Part shown: in pieces, positions 16,738 to 26,238 of the stretch
Layout of the letters: each line of letters starts with the position of its first letter
How positions within the stretch are numbered: the stretch's first letter is position 1
NCBI GenBank assembly: GCA_021776335.1
Contig: JAJFGB010000009.1
Location: 496,001-560,000 of the forward strand
Direction of reading: 5' to 3'
Source of the DNA: Hyphococcus sp.
GTDB taxonomy: Bacteria; Pseudomonadota; Alphaproteobacteria; Caulobacterales; Parvularculaceae
DNA: 64,000 bases
Translations under genes and position numbers: made by a program
The notes under the pieces: generated by a model
Databases searched by the model: none
Told to the model about the DNA's origin: nothing
The model's input: only the letters and a program-made list of their open reading frames with translations

Positions 16738-19488
16738 GTGTCGGACGACAATAACGAGCATGATAAAGACGGTGGCGATGCGCCGTCTCAACACCCCGGA
16801 ATTTCCTCAATTTCGATCGAAGACGAGATGCGCCGGTCGTACCTAGACTATGCGATGAGCGTCATCGTCTCTCGCGCGATCCCGGATGCGCGCGACGGTT
16901 TGAAACCGGTGCACAGGCGTGTCCTCTGGTCGATGCTCGAAAACGGCAATCACTGGAACAAGCAATATAGAAAATCCGCGCGCGTCGTCGGTGATGTGAT
17001 CGGTAAATATCACCCCCATGGCGATCAGTCTGTATATGACGCATTGGTCCGCATGGCGCAGGATTTCTCCATGCGACTGCCGCTTCTCGACGGTCAGGGA
17101 AATTTCGGCTCCATCGATGGCGATCCGCCTGCGGCCTATCGATATACCGAAGTGCGAATGGAAAAGGCGGCGCACTCGCTGCTTGAAGATGTCGAAAAGG
17201 CGACGGTCGACTTTCAGCCGAATTATGACGGTTCGGAACATGAACCCGTGGTGCTGCCGGCACGCTATCCAAACCTTCTCGTCAATGGGGCAGGCGGTAT
17301 TGCTGTCGGCATGGCGACCAATATTCCGCCGCATAATCTTGGCGAAATTGTCGATGCGACCGTCGCCATGATCGACAATGCCGCAGTTACCGATGAAGAG
17401 CTGATCGCGATTGTGCCGGGACCGGATTATCCGACCGGCGGCATCATTCTGGGCCGGGCCGGCGCCAAGGCGGCGTTGTTGTTGGGGCGGGGATCGGTTG
17501 TCACCCGCGGCCGCGCCACCATCGAAGAAGTGCGCAAGGATCGCTACGGCATCATCGTGACGGAAATTCCGTTCCAGGTGAACAAGTCACTGATGATTGA
17601 ACGTATTGCCGGATTGGTTCGCGAAAAGAAGATTGAGGGCATCGCCGACATTCGCGACGAGTCAAATCGGCATGGCATTCGCGTGGTGATCGAGTTGCGC
17701 CGCGATGCGGCGGGCGACGTCGTCCTGAACCAACTTTATCGTCATTCGCAATTACAACAGAGCTTTGGCGTTAATCTGCTGGCGCTTAATGGCGGCCAGC
17801 CGCGGCAAATGAGTCTGCGTGACGTACTCACTGCCTTTATCGAATTTCGCGAAGAAGTTGTTACCCGCCGCACCAAATTCGAGCTCAATAAAGCGCGTGA
17901 CCGCGCCCACATTTTGGTTGGCCTCGCAATTGCCGTTGCCAATATTGACGAGATCGTTGCGCTTATTCGTAAGGCGCCGGATCCGGCGACAGCAAAAGCG
18001 CAGTTGATGGAGCGCGACTGGCCGGCAAAGGACCTTGCGCCGCTCGTTGCGCTTGTCGCCGACCCTCGTCACATGATGACCGACGGCAATACGCTCAAGC
18101 TCTCAGAAGAACAGGCCAAAGCTATTCTCGAGCTGCGCTTGCAACGTCTGACGGCGCTTGGGCGCGACGAGATCGGCGATGAGTTAAAAGGCCTCGCCGA
18201 TAAGATTGCCGATTATCTCGATATATTACGCCGCCGTGACCGGGTCATGACGATCATCAAGGATGAGCTGATCGCGGTGAAAGATGAATTTGCAACGCCG
18301 CGCAGAACAGAGATTGCTGAAGCGGAGGGCGAGGTTGAAGACGAAGATTTGATTACGCAGGAAGACATGGTCGTTACGGTGACCCATTCCGGCTATGTCA
18401 AACGAACCGCCCTATCGGTCTACCGCGCGCAAAAACGCGGCGGCAAGGGCCGCGCCGGCATGAAGTTCAAAGACGAAGATTTCGTCGCACAACTTTTTGT
18501 CGGCAATACGCACACACCGCTCCTCGTCTTTACCTCGACCGGCATGGCTTACAAGCTGAAATTGTGGCGATTGCCCGAAGGCGCGCCGCATTCACGCGGT
18601 AAGGCGTTTGTAAATATTCTGCCGCTTGCTCAAGATGAGCGTGTAACGAACATATTGCCGTTGCCGGAAGATGAAGAGGCGTGGGGGCAGCTCCATGTGA
18701 TGTTCGCAACGAAAACGGGCAGTGTTCGCCGTAACAAGCTTTCCGATTTTCAACGGGTCAATCGAAATGGCAAGATCGCCATGAAGCTAGAGGAAGGCGA
18801 CAGCATTGTCGGCGTCGATATTTGCCGCGAAGATGAAGATGTCATGCTGACGACAGCGACAGGCATGTGTATTCGCTTTCCGGTCGATACGGTGCGCGTG
18901 TTTGCCGGGCGAACCTCTACGGGCGTGCGGGGCATAAGGCTCGATAAGGGTAACCATGTTATCTCCATGGCGATCCTGCATCATGTAAATACCATCACTG
19001 AAGAAGCGCGCGCTTATCTCAAACATGCCGCTGCCATGCGCCGGGCGGCGGGCGAGGCGGATGCTGAAGAGCCGGAGGAGTCCGATATGCCTGATGTAGC
19101 AATCAGTCAGCAACGGCTGGCCGAGCTTGGCGCCGCTGAACAATTTGTCCTCACTGTCACCGAAAATGGCTACGGTAAGCGTACGTCTTCTTATGAATAC
19201 CGGACCTCCGGGCGCGGCGGCAAAGGCATCATCACAATCCAGACAACGGCGCGAAATGGCCCTGTCGTTGCGTCGTTCCCAATTGACGAGTCGGATCAAA
19301 TTATGCTCGTGACCGATGGCGGTCAGTTGATCAGGACACCCATCAATGACATTCGTGTTGCCGGTCGCAACACGCAAGGTGTTACGATTTTCCGAACCCG
19401 CAGTGGAGAGCGCGTTGTCTCCGTCGGCCGTGTTGAAGACGTGGAGGATGACGACGACGACGATGAAGAGGCTTCAGGCGAGGAATGA
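16738..19488 (+). CDS. gyrA: DNA gyrase subunit A
   Basis: Breakage-reunion subunit of DNA gyrase, which introduces negative supercoils. 916 residues, GTG start with a short Asp/Asn-rich leader. The N-terminal domain has [28 protein letters not shown] and the catalytic Tyr in [10 protein letters not shown]. In the quinolone region the sequence is [10 protein letters not shown], so the position of E. coli Ser83 is Gln here and Ala84 is Ser; Asp87 is kept. The C-terminal DNA-wrapping domain has the GyrA-box stretch [10 protein letters not shown] and ends with an acidic run (EDDDDDDEE). An insert of about 35 residues before blade 5 is seen. The racemase gene overlaps its last codons. Confidence 0.98.
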   Translation: MSDDNNEHDKDGGDAPSQHPGISSISIEDEMRRSYLDYAMSVIVSRAIPDARDGLKPVHRRVLWSMLENGNHWNKQYRKSARVVGDVIGKYHPHGDQSVYDALVRMAQDFSMRLPLLDGQGNFGSIDGDPPAAYRYTEVRMEKAAHSLLEDVEKATVDFQPNYDGSEHEPVVLPARYPNLLVNGAGGIAVGMATNIPPHNLGEIVDATVAMIDNAAVTDEELIAIVPGPDYPTGGIILGRAGAKAALLLGRGSVVTRGRATIEEVRKDRYGIIVTEIPFQVNKSLMIERIAGLVREKKIEGIADIRDESNRHGIRVVIELRRDAAGDVVLNQLYRHSQLQQSFGVNLLALNGGQPRQMSLRDVLTAFIEFREEVVTRRTKFELNKARDRAHILVGLAIAVANIDEIVALIRKAPDPATAKAQLMERDWPAKDLAPLVALVADPRHMMTDGNTLKLSEEQAKAILELRLQRLTALGRDEIGDELKGLADKIADYLDILRRRDRVMTIIKDELIAVKDEFATPRRTEIAEAEGEVEDEDLITQEDMVVTVTHSGYVKRTALSVYRAQKRGGKGRAGMKFKDEDFVAQLFVGNTHTPLLVFTSTGMAYKLKLWRLPEGAPHSRGKAFVNILPLAQDERVTNILPLPEDEEAWGQLHVMFATKTGSVRRNKLSDFQRVNRNGKIAMKLEEGDSIVGVDICREDEDVMLTTATGMCIRFPVDTVRVFAGRTSTGVRGIRLDKGNHVISMAILHHVNTITEEARAYLKHAAAMRRAAGEADAEEPEESDMPDVAISQQRLAELGAAEQFVLTVTENGYGKRTSSYEYRTSGRGGKGIITIQTTARNGPVVASFPIDESDQIMLVTDGGQLIRTPINDIRVAGRNTQGVTIFRTRSGERVVSVGRVEDVEDDDDDDEEASGEE

Positions 19489-20261
19489 AAGCCATGAAGC
19501 ACTTTGGGATTCTTGCCCATAGCGCTGAAGGCGCGTCGCTTTGCTTTCTGTCATTTTGTCGTGAAGGGGGTGCGCAAATGGGCGTCCATATGCATCCCGA
19601 TGTGACGCTGGACTGCACTGCAATGGGGCGCAGCATGGAGGCGTGGGAAAACGGTGACTACAGTCCGATACGCGATATTCATGCCGCATCAGTGGAGCGG
19701 CTAGCGCGCGCTGGAGCAGATTTTTTCGCCTGCCCGGACAACACCAGCCATATCGCTATGGAGCAGCCGGGCGCTGCATTTGCCCTGCCGGGGCTCAACA
19801 TTGCTGACTTGGTGGCTGAAAACGCGATTCGACGAAATATGACTTGCGTCGGCGTCCTCGGGACGCGTTTTACCATGGAGGGGCCTGTTTATCGGCGTGC
19901 TTTTGAATCCAGCGGGCTCAGGGTTGAAATCCCCGATGCGCGCGAGCGCGACGATATTAACAGGATCATCTTTGATGAGCTTGTTGAAGGGAAGTTTACG
20001 CAGGAATCGAGAGCGCGTTTTGTCGAGATTATCGATGGGCTTCGGGCGCGCGGATGTGATGGTGTCGCACTTGTTTGCACCGAAATACCTTTGTTGATAA
20101 CACCGGATGTCTCGCCACTGCCGATACTCGATTCTACCAGATTATTGGCAAAAGCGGCATTGGAGGTCTCAACCGGCGCGAGGCCCATGCCGAAATGGTG
20201 CGGAGGACCGGTTGATGCCGTTAAAACGGCGACCGTTGCAGGAAGGGCCGATTTTGGATGA
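19485..20261 (+). CDS. Aspartate/glutamate racemase family protein
   Basis: 258 residues. Two catalytic-type cysteines lie where expected in cofactor-independent amino acid racemases: FACPDNTSH (about residue 82) and [10 protein letters not shown] (about 198), with the intermediate [15 protein letters not shown] loop. This is the Asp/Glu/hydantoin racemase superfamily; whether it acts on aspartate or glutamate cannot be told. The start overlaps the gyrA stop (ATGA at 19485); a second ATG at 19494 is equally usable. The stop overlaps the start of coaD in the same way, so gyrA, this gene and coaD form a coupled operon. Confidence 0.88.
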   Translation: MKAMKHFGILAHSAEGASLCFLSFCREGGAQMGVHMHPDVTLDCTAMGRSMEAWENGDYSPIRDIHAASVERLARAGADFFACPDNTSHIAMEQPGAAFALPGLNIADLVAENAIRRNMTCVGVLGTRFTMEGPVYRRAFESSGLRVEIPDARERDDINRIIFDELVEGKFTQESRARFVEIIDGLRARGCDGVALVCTEIPLLITPDVSPLPILDSTRLLAKAALEVSTGARPMPKWCGGPVDAVKTATVAGRADFG

Positions 20262-20761
20262 CTAAACTGATCGGACTTTATCCGGGAACCTTTGACCCCC
20301 TGACCATGGGGCATGTGGATATCGTGCAACGCGCCGTAAAGCTGGTCGATGAGCTGGTGATCGGTGTTGCGATCAATCGCGACAAGGGCCCGCTTTTTTC
20401 TTTGGAAGAACGCGTCTCTATGGTTGAGCAGGAAATGGCTCGAATTTCCAAGGTCAGTGGTGTTCCTATTAAAGTCTTGCCGTTCGAAACACTGTTGATG
20501 CAATTTGCGGAACAGATAAAAGCTAATATTATTGTCCGCGGACTGCGCGCCGTATCGGACTTTGAGTATGAATATCAGATGGTTGGTATGAACCAGGCGC
20601 TTAACGAGGAAATAGAAACAGTGTTCCTGATGGCGGATGCACGCTATCAATCCATAGCGTCGCGCCTTGTTAAAGAAATTGCGCGTCTTGGCGGCGACAT
20701 AAATTCTTTTGTGCCGGTTCATGTCGCAAAAGCCTTGAAGGCAAAATTTGCCGCCAGGTAA
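20258..20761 (+). CDS. coaD: Phosphopantetheine adenylyltransferase
   Basis: Fourth step of coenzyme A synthesis: 4'-phosphopantetheine plus ATP gives dephospho-CoA. 167 residues, normal for the family. Nucleotidyltransferase motif GTFDPLTMGHVDIV (residues 9-22) with the T/HxGH pattern, RGLRAVSDFEYEYQM (about 90-104) for substrate binding, and IASRLVKEIA near 130 corresponding to the ISS motif. The ATG overlaps the racemase stop by four bases. A gyrA-coaD association followed by cyclophilin genes is frequent in alphaproteobacteria. Confidence 0.97.
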   Translation: MTKLIGLYPGTFDPLTMGHVDIVQRAVKLVDELVIGVAINRDKGPLFSLEERVSMVEQEMARISKVSGVPIKVLPFETLLMQFAEQIKANIIVRGLRAVSDFEYEYQMVGMNQALNEEIETVFLMADARYQSIASRLVKEIARLGGDINSFVPVHVAKALKAKFAAR

Positions 20762-20814
20762 GTTCAAAAAAATGCGGCGCCTGACCCTTGGGCGAGAACA
20801 AAACGGAGTAGATT

Positions 20815-21228
20815 ATGGCGGAGATTACGGGCGGATGTTTGTGCGGTGCAGTGCGGTATACCGCTAATGCTGAACCGACATTTATGGCTAACTGCCATTG
20901 CGTTGATTGCAGAAAATCGAGCGCTGCGGGGCATATGTCTTTGTTCGGGCTGCCGGCCGACAAAGTTGAGTTTTCTGGAACAATGTCGGAATATGCGATG
21001 ACAGCGGATTCCGGCGCCGCCGTAACGCATCATTTTTGCCCAAATTGTGGAGGGCAGATTTTTAACAACACATCTAACAATCCTGACGGTGTTGCGGTTG
21101 TTGCCGCGAGCCTTGATAATCCGGACATATTTTCGCCGCAGGTGTCTGTTTATGCGTCTAGAGCGACGCCATGGGATCCGCCCAAAGAGGGTATCCCGCA
21201 ATTTGAAAAAATGCCGCCGCGCGGTTAA
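20815..21228 (+). CDS. GFA/CENP-V domain protein
   Basis: 137 residues of the glutathione-dependent formaldehyde-activating enzyme (GFA)-like zinc family. Zinc ligands are CLCG at residues 7-10, CHCVDC at about 27-32 and HFCPNCGG near 77-84, a full set. Family members are mostly of unknown substrate; activity on S-hydroxymethylglutathione is disputed, so only the fold is claimed. The ATG at 20815 has GGAG upstream. It is placed in the gyrA-coaD-cyclophilin run, 53 bp after coaD and 15 bp before the next gene, and is likely cotranscribed. Confidence 0.88.
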   Translation: MAEITGGCLCGAVRYTANAEPTFMANCHCVDCRKSSAAGHMSLFGLPADKVEFSGTMSEYAMTADSGAAVTHHFCPNCGGQIFNNTSNNPDGVAVVAASLDNPDIFSPQVSVYASRATPWDPPKEGIPQFEKMPPRG

Positions 21229-21243
21229 TGGAGTTTGATCAGT

Positions 21244-22152
21244 ATGCGTTTTAAAAGAACCTTCCGTGTTGCGCCAGTAATCTGTGCAGCCTTTGCAATT
21301 GAAACTGCATCGGTCCTCGCGCAAGACGAGGTGGAGACATTATCGCCGTCTGACATCATCGAGAATGCGCCGGCTGATATCTGGCGCTCGATTGATCCTG
21401 AAAACGCACTTTATATGGATCTGCCAGCTGGGACGATCATCATTGAATTGCGCCCCGATTTTGCGCCTCAACATGTGGCGCGCATTAAAGAGCTGACCCG
21501 CGAAGGATTTTATGACGGCCTGAATTTTCATCGTGTGATTGAAGGCTTTATGGCGCAGGGCGGCGATCCGAAAGGTGACGGCACTGGCGGATCGGAAAAG
21601 CCGGATCTGCCTGCAGAATTTGCACGCGATACGCTGGGCTTATCCGAGTTTGTTCAAATTGGTCGTGACCGCACGGCGCCGCGCGTTGGCTATGTTGATG
21701 GATTGGCGGTTGGTGCGCAACCTGAAGCGTTGCGCACCTTTAGAGCGGACCGCAAGGTTGAGCTATGGCCGTTGCATTGTCCGGGCGTCATGTCCATGGC
21801 GCGCGCCTCAGACCCAAACAGCGCCAACAGCCAGTTCTTTTTGATGATTGGCGACTCGCGGCTCAATCTTGATCGACGTTATACAGTGTGGGGTTCAATT
21901 GTTGATGGATTTGAATCTTCCCGACGTATCACGCGCGGCGAGCCGCCGAGCCGGCCAACGCCGATTATCCGCGTGCGTGTGGGCGCTGATGTTCCGGTGT
22001 CTGAGCGCAAGGATATTGTTGTGATGCGGACCGATAGTGAGACCTTCCTGCGATACCTAAAAGCTGCTGGCGAATTAAGCGACATCGGGTATGTGAAAGA
22101 TATTTGCGACGTTAAGGTGCCAGTTCGCGTCGATGGAGAAATTGAACGATGA
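21244..22152 (+). CDS. Exported peptidyl-prolyl cis-trans isomerase (cyclophilin type)
   Basis: 302 residues from ATG 21244 (GGAG ten bases upstream; a TTG at 21235 lies too close to it). A signal peptide ending in VLAQ implies the periplasm. The cyclophilin domain has GLNFHRVIEGFMAQGGDPKGDGTGGS, then an insert of about 45 residues not found in the next gene, then GVMSMARASDPNSANSQFFLMIG and the Trp turn (YTVWGSIVDG). A C-terminal extension of about 65 residues follows. The catalytic Arg (HRVI), Phe and Gln are present. It overlaps the following cytosolic cyclophilin gene by four bases and is clearly a paralogue of it. Confidence 0.92.
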   Translation: MRFKRTFRVAPVICAAFAIETASVLAQDEVETLSPSDIIENAPADIWRSIDPENALYMDLPAGTIIIELRPDFAPQHVARIKELTREGFYDGLNFHRVIEGFMAQGGDPKGDGTGGSEKPDLPAEFARDTLGLSEFVQIGRDRTAPRVGYVDGLAVGAQPEALRTFRADRKVELWPLHCPGVMSMARASDPNSANSQFFLMIGDSRLNLDRRYTVWGSIVDGFESSRRITRGEPPSRPTPIIRVRVGADVPVSERKDIVVMRTDSETFLRYLKAAGELSDIGYVKDICDVKVPVRVDGEIER

Positions 22153-22595
22153 ACGAGAAACTAATACTGAAACTTGAGAACGGCGATGTCACGATTGAGG
22201 CGTTGTCTGACACTGCGCCGAAGCATGTCGCGCGCATTAAAGAACTTGCAGATGATGGATTTTACGATGGATTGACGTTTCATCGGGTCATCGAAGGATT
22301 TATGGCGCAGGGCGGATGCCCGCGCGGCGACGGCACCGGCGGATCAGGTCAAAAGCTGGAAGCGGAATTTAATGATGTCAGCCATCAGCGTGGCGTTTGC
22401 TCAATGGCGCGTGCGCAAAACCCCGACAGCGCCGACAGTCAGTTTTTCATTTGCCTCGACGACGCATCGTTTCTGGACAAACAATACACGGCCTGGGGCA
22501 AAGTTATTGAAGGTATGGAGTATGTGGATGCGGCCAATCGTGGTGAGCCGCCCGCAAACCCGACAAAAATCATCTCCTTCCGGTCGGCGTCGTAA
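22149..22595 (+). CDS. ppiB: Cytoplasmic peptidyl-prolyl cis-trans isomerase (PpiB type)
   Basis: 148 residues without a signal peptide, so cytoplasmic. Minimal cyclophilin: LTFHRVIEGFMAQGGCPRGDGTGGS (catalytic Arg about 40), GVCSMARAQNPDSADSQFFICLDD (Gln and Phe of the active site) and YTAWGKVIEGMEYVD. The length is near the smallest bacterial cyclophilins. The ATG is inside the stop of the exported paralogue (ATGA), so the two are translationally coupled. This pair ends the run that starts with gyrA. Confidence 0.95.
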   Translation: MNEKLILKLENGDVTIEALSDTAPKHVARIKELADDGFYDGLTFHRVIEGFMAQGGCPRGDGTGGSGQKLEAEFNDVSHQRGVCSMARAQNPDSADSQFFICLDDASFLDKQYTAWGKVIEGMEYVDAANRGEPPANPTKIISFRSAS

Positions 22596-22700
22596 TACTC
22601 AGGCGTTTAGAAACAGGAAATTGTTCACTTTCATATGGCGTAGTGCGTGGGGTCAATACGCATTCAATTCTATCAAGCATGACGAACGGATCTTGCGCCT

Positions 22701-23912
22701 GTGAACCTTGCCTATCTGATGAACACCTATCCGATTACGTCGACGACTTTTATCCGGCGGGAAATCGAGGCGCTTGAGCGGCGAGGACTGTCGGTCAAGC
22801 GCTATGCCGTGCGGCATTGGGATGGCGATCTTGTTGACCCGGCCGACATCGCGGAGCAATCGCGGACCGACTATCTTCTGACGGGAAATACCACAGGCCT
22901 AATCGCGGGTTTATTTCGCGAGATTGCCGTCAATCCGGGCGGCTTGATAAAGGCGCTTGGTCCCTGGTTATCTTTGATGAAGAATGCGCGTGGCGGATTT
23001 GTGCGCCATTGCGCGTATCTGCTGGAGGCGATTAATTTTCGCCAGCGCGCGGCGGCGGGCAAGATCGATCACGTTCATGTTCATTTCCTGACCAACTCCA
23101 CGGCGGTTGCGATGCTGGCGCGTGTTATGGGCGGGCCGAGCTATAGCGTAACAGTACATGGTCCTGATGAGCTTACTGACGCGCCGCTTTTGAGTTTTCC
23201 TGAAAAAATTAAGCATGCATCATTCATTGCGGCGATCACCCACTACTGCAAATCGCAACTGATCAGGTTCAGTTCGATTGAGAATGAAAAAAAGATCGAG
23301 ATTGTTCACTGCGCATTGGAACTGGGCGGCTTTGCCCAGGGCGGCTCAATGAACACAGAAAATCAGACATTTGTCTGTGTGGGACGCTTATGCCCACAAA
23401 AAGGACAAGCACAGATACCGGCGGCAGTTGCTGCGCTGCGCGATGAATTTCCTGATCTAAAAGTCATTCTCATTGGTGACGGTGAAAGCCACGGCGATGT
23501 TGAGGCGGCCATTGCGCGCCACAATGTTGGCGGCATGATTGAAATTACCGGGTGGATGGTGAACACGCAGGTCCGTGAGATCCTCGCTGCCAATCGGGCC
23601 TTGTTACTGCCAAGCTATGCAGAGGGACTGCCAGTGGTGATCATGGAGGCGCTGGCGCTTGGCAAGCCGGTGATTTCAACTTATATCGCCGGCATCCCGG
23701 AACTTGTCGATGAAGGCTGCGGCTGGATCATTCCTGCCGGATCGCAGGGCTCGCTTATTAAAGCGATGCGGGCGGCGCTCATTGCCTCGCCAGAAGTGCT
23801 TGCTCAAAAAGGCGCCGAAGGTCGCACGCGGATTGAACGCGATCATGATGTCGATAAAGAAGCGGCCAAGCTTTACGCGCTGATTGAAGAGGCGGCGCGT
23901 AAGTCACTCTAA
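22701..23912 (+). CDS. Family 4-type glycosyltransferase
   Basis: 403 residues, GTG start. The N-terminal half begins MNLAYLMNTYPITSTTFIRREIEAL, as in exopolysaccharide/colanic-acid-type (WcaL/AmsK-like) glycosyltransferases. DHVHVHFLTNSTAVAMLA and VTVHGPDEL follow at about 120-155. The C-terminal GT-B donor domain has FVCVGRLCPQKGQ and the E-x7-E motif in PSYAEGLPVVIMEALALGKPVIST (about 300-325). It probably adds a sugar to a surface glycan; donor and acceptor are unknown. The last 9 bp overlap the end of the convergent dehydrogenase gene. No other glycan genes adjoin; an O-antigen-ligase-like gene lies 18 kb away. Confidence 0.88.
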   Translation: MNLAYLMNTYPITSTTFIRREIEALERRGLSVKRYAVRHWDGDLVDPADIAEQSRTDYLLTGNTTGLIAGLFREIAVNPGGLIKALGPWLSLMKNARGGFVRHCAYLLEAINFRQRAAAGKIDHVHVHFLTNSTAVAMLARVMGGPSYSVTVHGPDELTDAPLLSFPEKIKHASFIAAITHYCKSQLIRFSSIENEKKIEIVHCALELGGFAQGGSMNTENQTFVCVGRLCPQKGQAQIPAAVAALRDEFPDLKVILIGDGESHGDVEAAIARHNVGGMIEITGWMVNTQVREILAANRALLLPSYAEGLPVVIMEALALGKPVISTYIAGIPELVDEGCGWIIPAGSQGSLIKAMRAALIASPEVLAQKGAEGRTRIERDHDVDKEAAKLYALIEEAARKSL

Positions 23913-25349
23913 CCCGCCAAACAGCCCATATTTGATATTGATGTAATCGTCGAGGCCGTATTTGGAGCCTTCGCGACCAAGGCCGGATTCCTTGACGCCG
24001 CCAAAAGGCGCCACTGGCGTCGATATGATGCCTTCATTGAGGGCAACCATGCCATATTCAAGTGCTTCCATGACACGCCAGGCGCGCGCCAGATCCTTGG
24101 TATAGAAGTATGACGCCAGTCCGTATTCTGTATCGTTGGCCATTCGGATCGCTTCTTCTTCGGTGTCGAACTTGAACAGCGGTGCGACCGGGCCGAAAGT
24201 TTCGTCGCTTGATATTTTCATTGCCGCTGTCACATCGCGCAGCACCGTTGGCTCGAAAAAACTACCGCCTTTTTCATGGCGCTTGCCGCCGGTAATAATC
24301 TGCGCGCCCTTTGCGGTGGCATCGCCAATGTGTTCTTCGACTTTGGCGACGCCCGCCTCGTCGATGAGTGGGCCCTGTTCGACCCCGCCTTCCAGGCCAT
24401 TGCCGACTTTCAAGGCGGCGACTTTCGCAGCGAAGCGTTCCGCGAATTCGTCATAAATGCCGGACTGAACCAAAATCCGGTTGGCGCAGACGCAGGTTTG
24501 GCCGGAATTGCGATATTTGCAAATGATGGCGCCGTCGACGGCGCGATCAAGATCTGCGTCGTCAAAGACGATAAAGGGCGCGTTGCCACCGAGCTCCATG
24601 GAGACGCGCTTCATATATTTGGCGGCGTTGGCTGCGAGCATTTTGCCCACCGGCGTTGATCCCGTGAAGGTAATTTTTCTAACCGCCGGATTTTTACAGA
24701 CTTCGTCAGCAAATTCTTGAGCCGATCCGGTGACGACATTGAGGACGCCTTTGGGCAATCCAACCATTTCCGCGATGACGCCGAAGGCGAGGGCGGAAAA
24801 CGGCGTCTGGCTGGCGGGCTTGCAGATGATGGGGCAACCGGCGGCCAGCGCAGCGGCTGTCTTGCGGGCGATCATCGCGGTCGGAAAATTCCATGGTGTG
24901 ATGGACGCAACAACACCGACGGGTTCTTTGGTGACAATGATGCGTTTATCGGCCCATGGTGAGGGAATAACGTCACCATAAATCCGTCTTGCCTCCTCGC
25001 CGAACCATTTGAAAAATTGTGCGGCATAAGCCACTTCGCCCCGCGCTTCCGCGAGCGGTTTGCCCATTTCCATCGTCAGAAGCTCACCAAGCTTCGCCTG
25101 ATGATCCATCAATGCTTGATAGACCTTCCCGCAATATTCGCTGCGTTCATCTGCGGTCTTTGCGCGCCACAATGGAAAAGCGGTGCTGGCTGCGTCCACG
25201 GCTTGCGCTGTTTCAAGCCTGCCGAAACGAGGGACCGCGCCGATAATTTCGCCGGTGGCGGGATTGTTGACCGCGATTGTGTCGCCGCCGCTGGCGCCAA
25301 TCCAGGCGCCGTTGATGAAACAGTCCTGACGGAAGAAGGCGTTTTCCAT
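23904..25349 (-). CDS. gabD: Succinate-semialdehyde dehydrogenase (GabD type)
   Basis: NAD(P)-dependent aldehyde dehydrogenase of 481 residues. Typical GabD stretches are ITPWNFPTAMIARK (about 145-158), FTGSTPVGK (cofactor site, about 225), MELGGNAPFIVFDDAD with the general-base Glu (about 250), and the catalytic Cys in SGQTCVCANR (about 284). GQTCVCANR is characteristic of succinate-semialdehyde dehydrogenases, with the double Cys seen in GabD. The start M at 25349 has GAGG six bases upstream; a start at 25361 is an alternative. Single gene, convergent with the glycosyltransferase and divergent from the hydratase. Confidence 0.9.
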   Translation of the reverse strand: MENAFFRQDCFINGAWIGASGGDTIAVNNPATGEIIGAVPRFGRLETAQAVDAASTAFPLWRAKTADERSEYCGKVYQALMDHQAKLGELLTMEMGKPLAEARGEVAYAAQFFKWFGEEARRIYGDVIPSPWADKRIIVTKEPVGVVASITPWNFPTAMIARKTAAALAAGCPIICKPASQTPFSALAFGVIAEMVGLPKGVLNVVTGSAQEFADEVCKNPAVRKITFTGSTPVGKMLAANAAKYMKRVSMELGGNAPFIVFDDADLDRAVDGAIICKYRNSGQTCVCANRILVQSGIYDEFAERFAAKVAALKVGNGLEGGVEQGPLIDEAGVAKVEEHIGDATAKGAQIITGGKRHEKGGSFFEPTVLRDVTAAMKISSDETFGPVAPLFKFDTEEEAIRMANDTEYGLASYFYTKDLARAWRVMEALEYGMVALNEGIISTPVAPFGGVKESGLGREGSKYGLDDYINIKYGLFGGLE

Positions 25350-25467
25350 AACATTCCTCATTTCATTCGGACAACCGGCTTATCACTGCTGAGATCTTTT
25401 GCAATTGCCGTCAGCACGCGCGAAAATATGACTGGAAATTCAAGTTTTGGTGTCAACGGAGCGCAAA

Positions 25468-26238
25468 ATGACCGTCAACTATGAAACGCCACGAGAGGGC
25501 GTGGTCCTGATCACGCTTAATCGTCCCGACAAGCTCAATGCCTATAACGCCCAGATGCGGCTTGATATGATGGATGCAACCCGGCGTGCTTCGGCCGACG
25601 AGGCGGCGCGGGTCGTGGTGGTGACCGGCGAGGGGCGCGCCTTTTGCGCCGGTGCAGATATCAGCGCGATCGATGAAGACTATAATGTCGAGGATATTCT
25701 GAATACAGAATATGGTTCATTCTTAAGCCCGATCCAGACAATGCCGAAGCCGGTAATTGCGGCGGTCAATGGGCCCGCCGCAGGCATAGGCATGACGACG
25801 GCATTGACATGTGATCTGCGCGTGATGGCGGAGGATGCTTATCTGATGAGCGCCTTTGCAAATATTGGCCTTGTTCCTGACGGCGGATTGTCATGGCTGC
25901 TCACGCAACAGCTTGGTTATGCGCGCGCTTATCAACTGGCCATTGAAGCCGAGAAAATTGATGCGCAACGGGCGTTGGACTGGGGGCTGGTCAATCGCGT
26001 TGTTCCGGCAACGGATGTTTTGGCGAATGCACTTGATTGGGCGCAGACGCTTGCCGAGCGGGCCCCAATATCCATGGGGCTGACTAAACGTGCTTTTCGT
26101 GCCGCATCAGATAACGGTATGCGCAATGCCATGGCGTTTGAAGCGATGGCGCAGCGTAGCGCAATCACGTCTGAGGATTGCCGGGAAGGTGTGATGGCAA
26201 TGCTTGAAAAACGTAAAGCCGTGTTCAAGGGAAAATAG
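25468..26238 (+). CDS. Enoyl-CoA hydratase/isomerase family protein, PaaG-like
   Basis: 256 residues. Crotonase fold: oxyanion-hole stretches GEGRAFCAGADISAID (about 60-75) and AAVNGPAAGIGMTTALTCDLRV (about 100-121). The second catalytic position is Asp, not Glu (NIGLVPDGGLSWLL, about 137), which is the pattern of the PaaG isomerases acting on ring-1,2-epoxyphenylacetyl-CoA or on double-bond shifts; the first Glu-type residue is not evident. No other phenylacetate genes are near, so isomerase versus hydratase stays open. ATG at 25468 has GGAG eight bases upstream; an in-frame TTG at 25447 is less likely. Its stop overlaps the end of the prepilin peptidase gene by 14 bp. Confidence 0.85.
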   Translation: MTVNYETPREGVVLITLNRPDKLNAYNAQMRLDMMDATRRASADEAARVVVVTGEGRAFCAGADISAIDEDYNVEDILNTEYGSFLSPIQTMPKPVIAAVNGPAAGIGMTTALTCDLRVMAEDAYLMSAFANIGLVPDGGLSWLLTQQLGYARAYQLAIEAEKIDAQRALDWGLVNRVVPATDVLANALDWAQTLAERAPISMGLTKRAFRAASDNGMRNAMAFEAMAQRSAITSEDCREGVMAMLEKRKAVFKGK

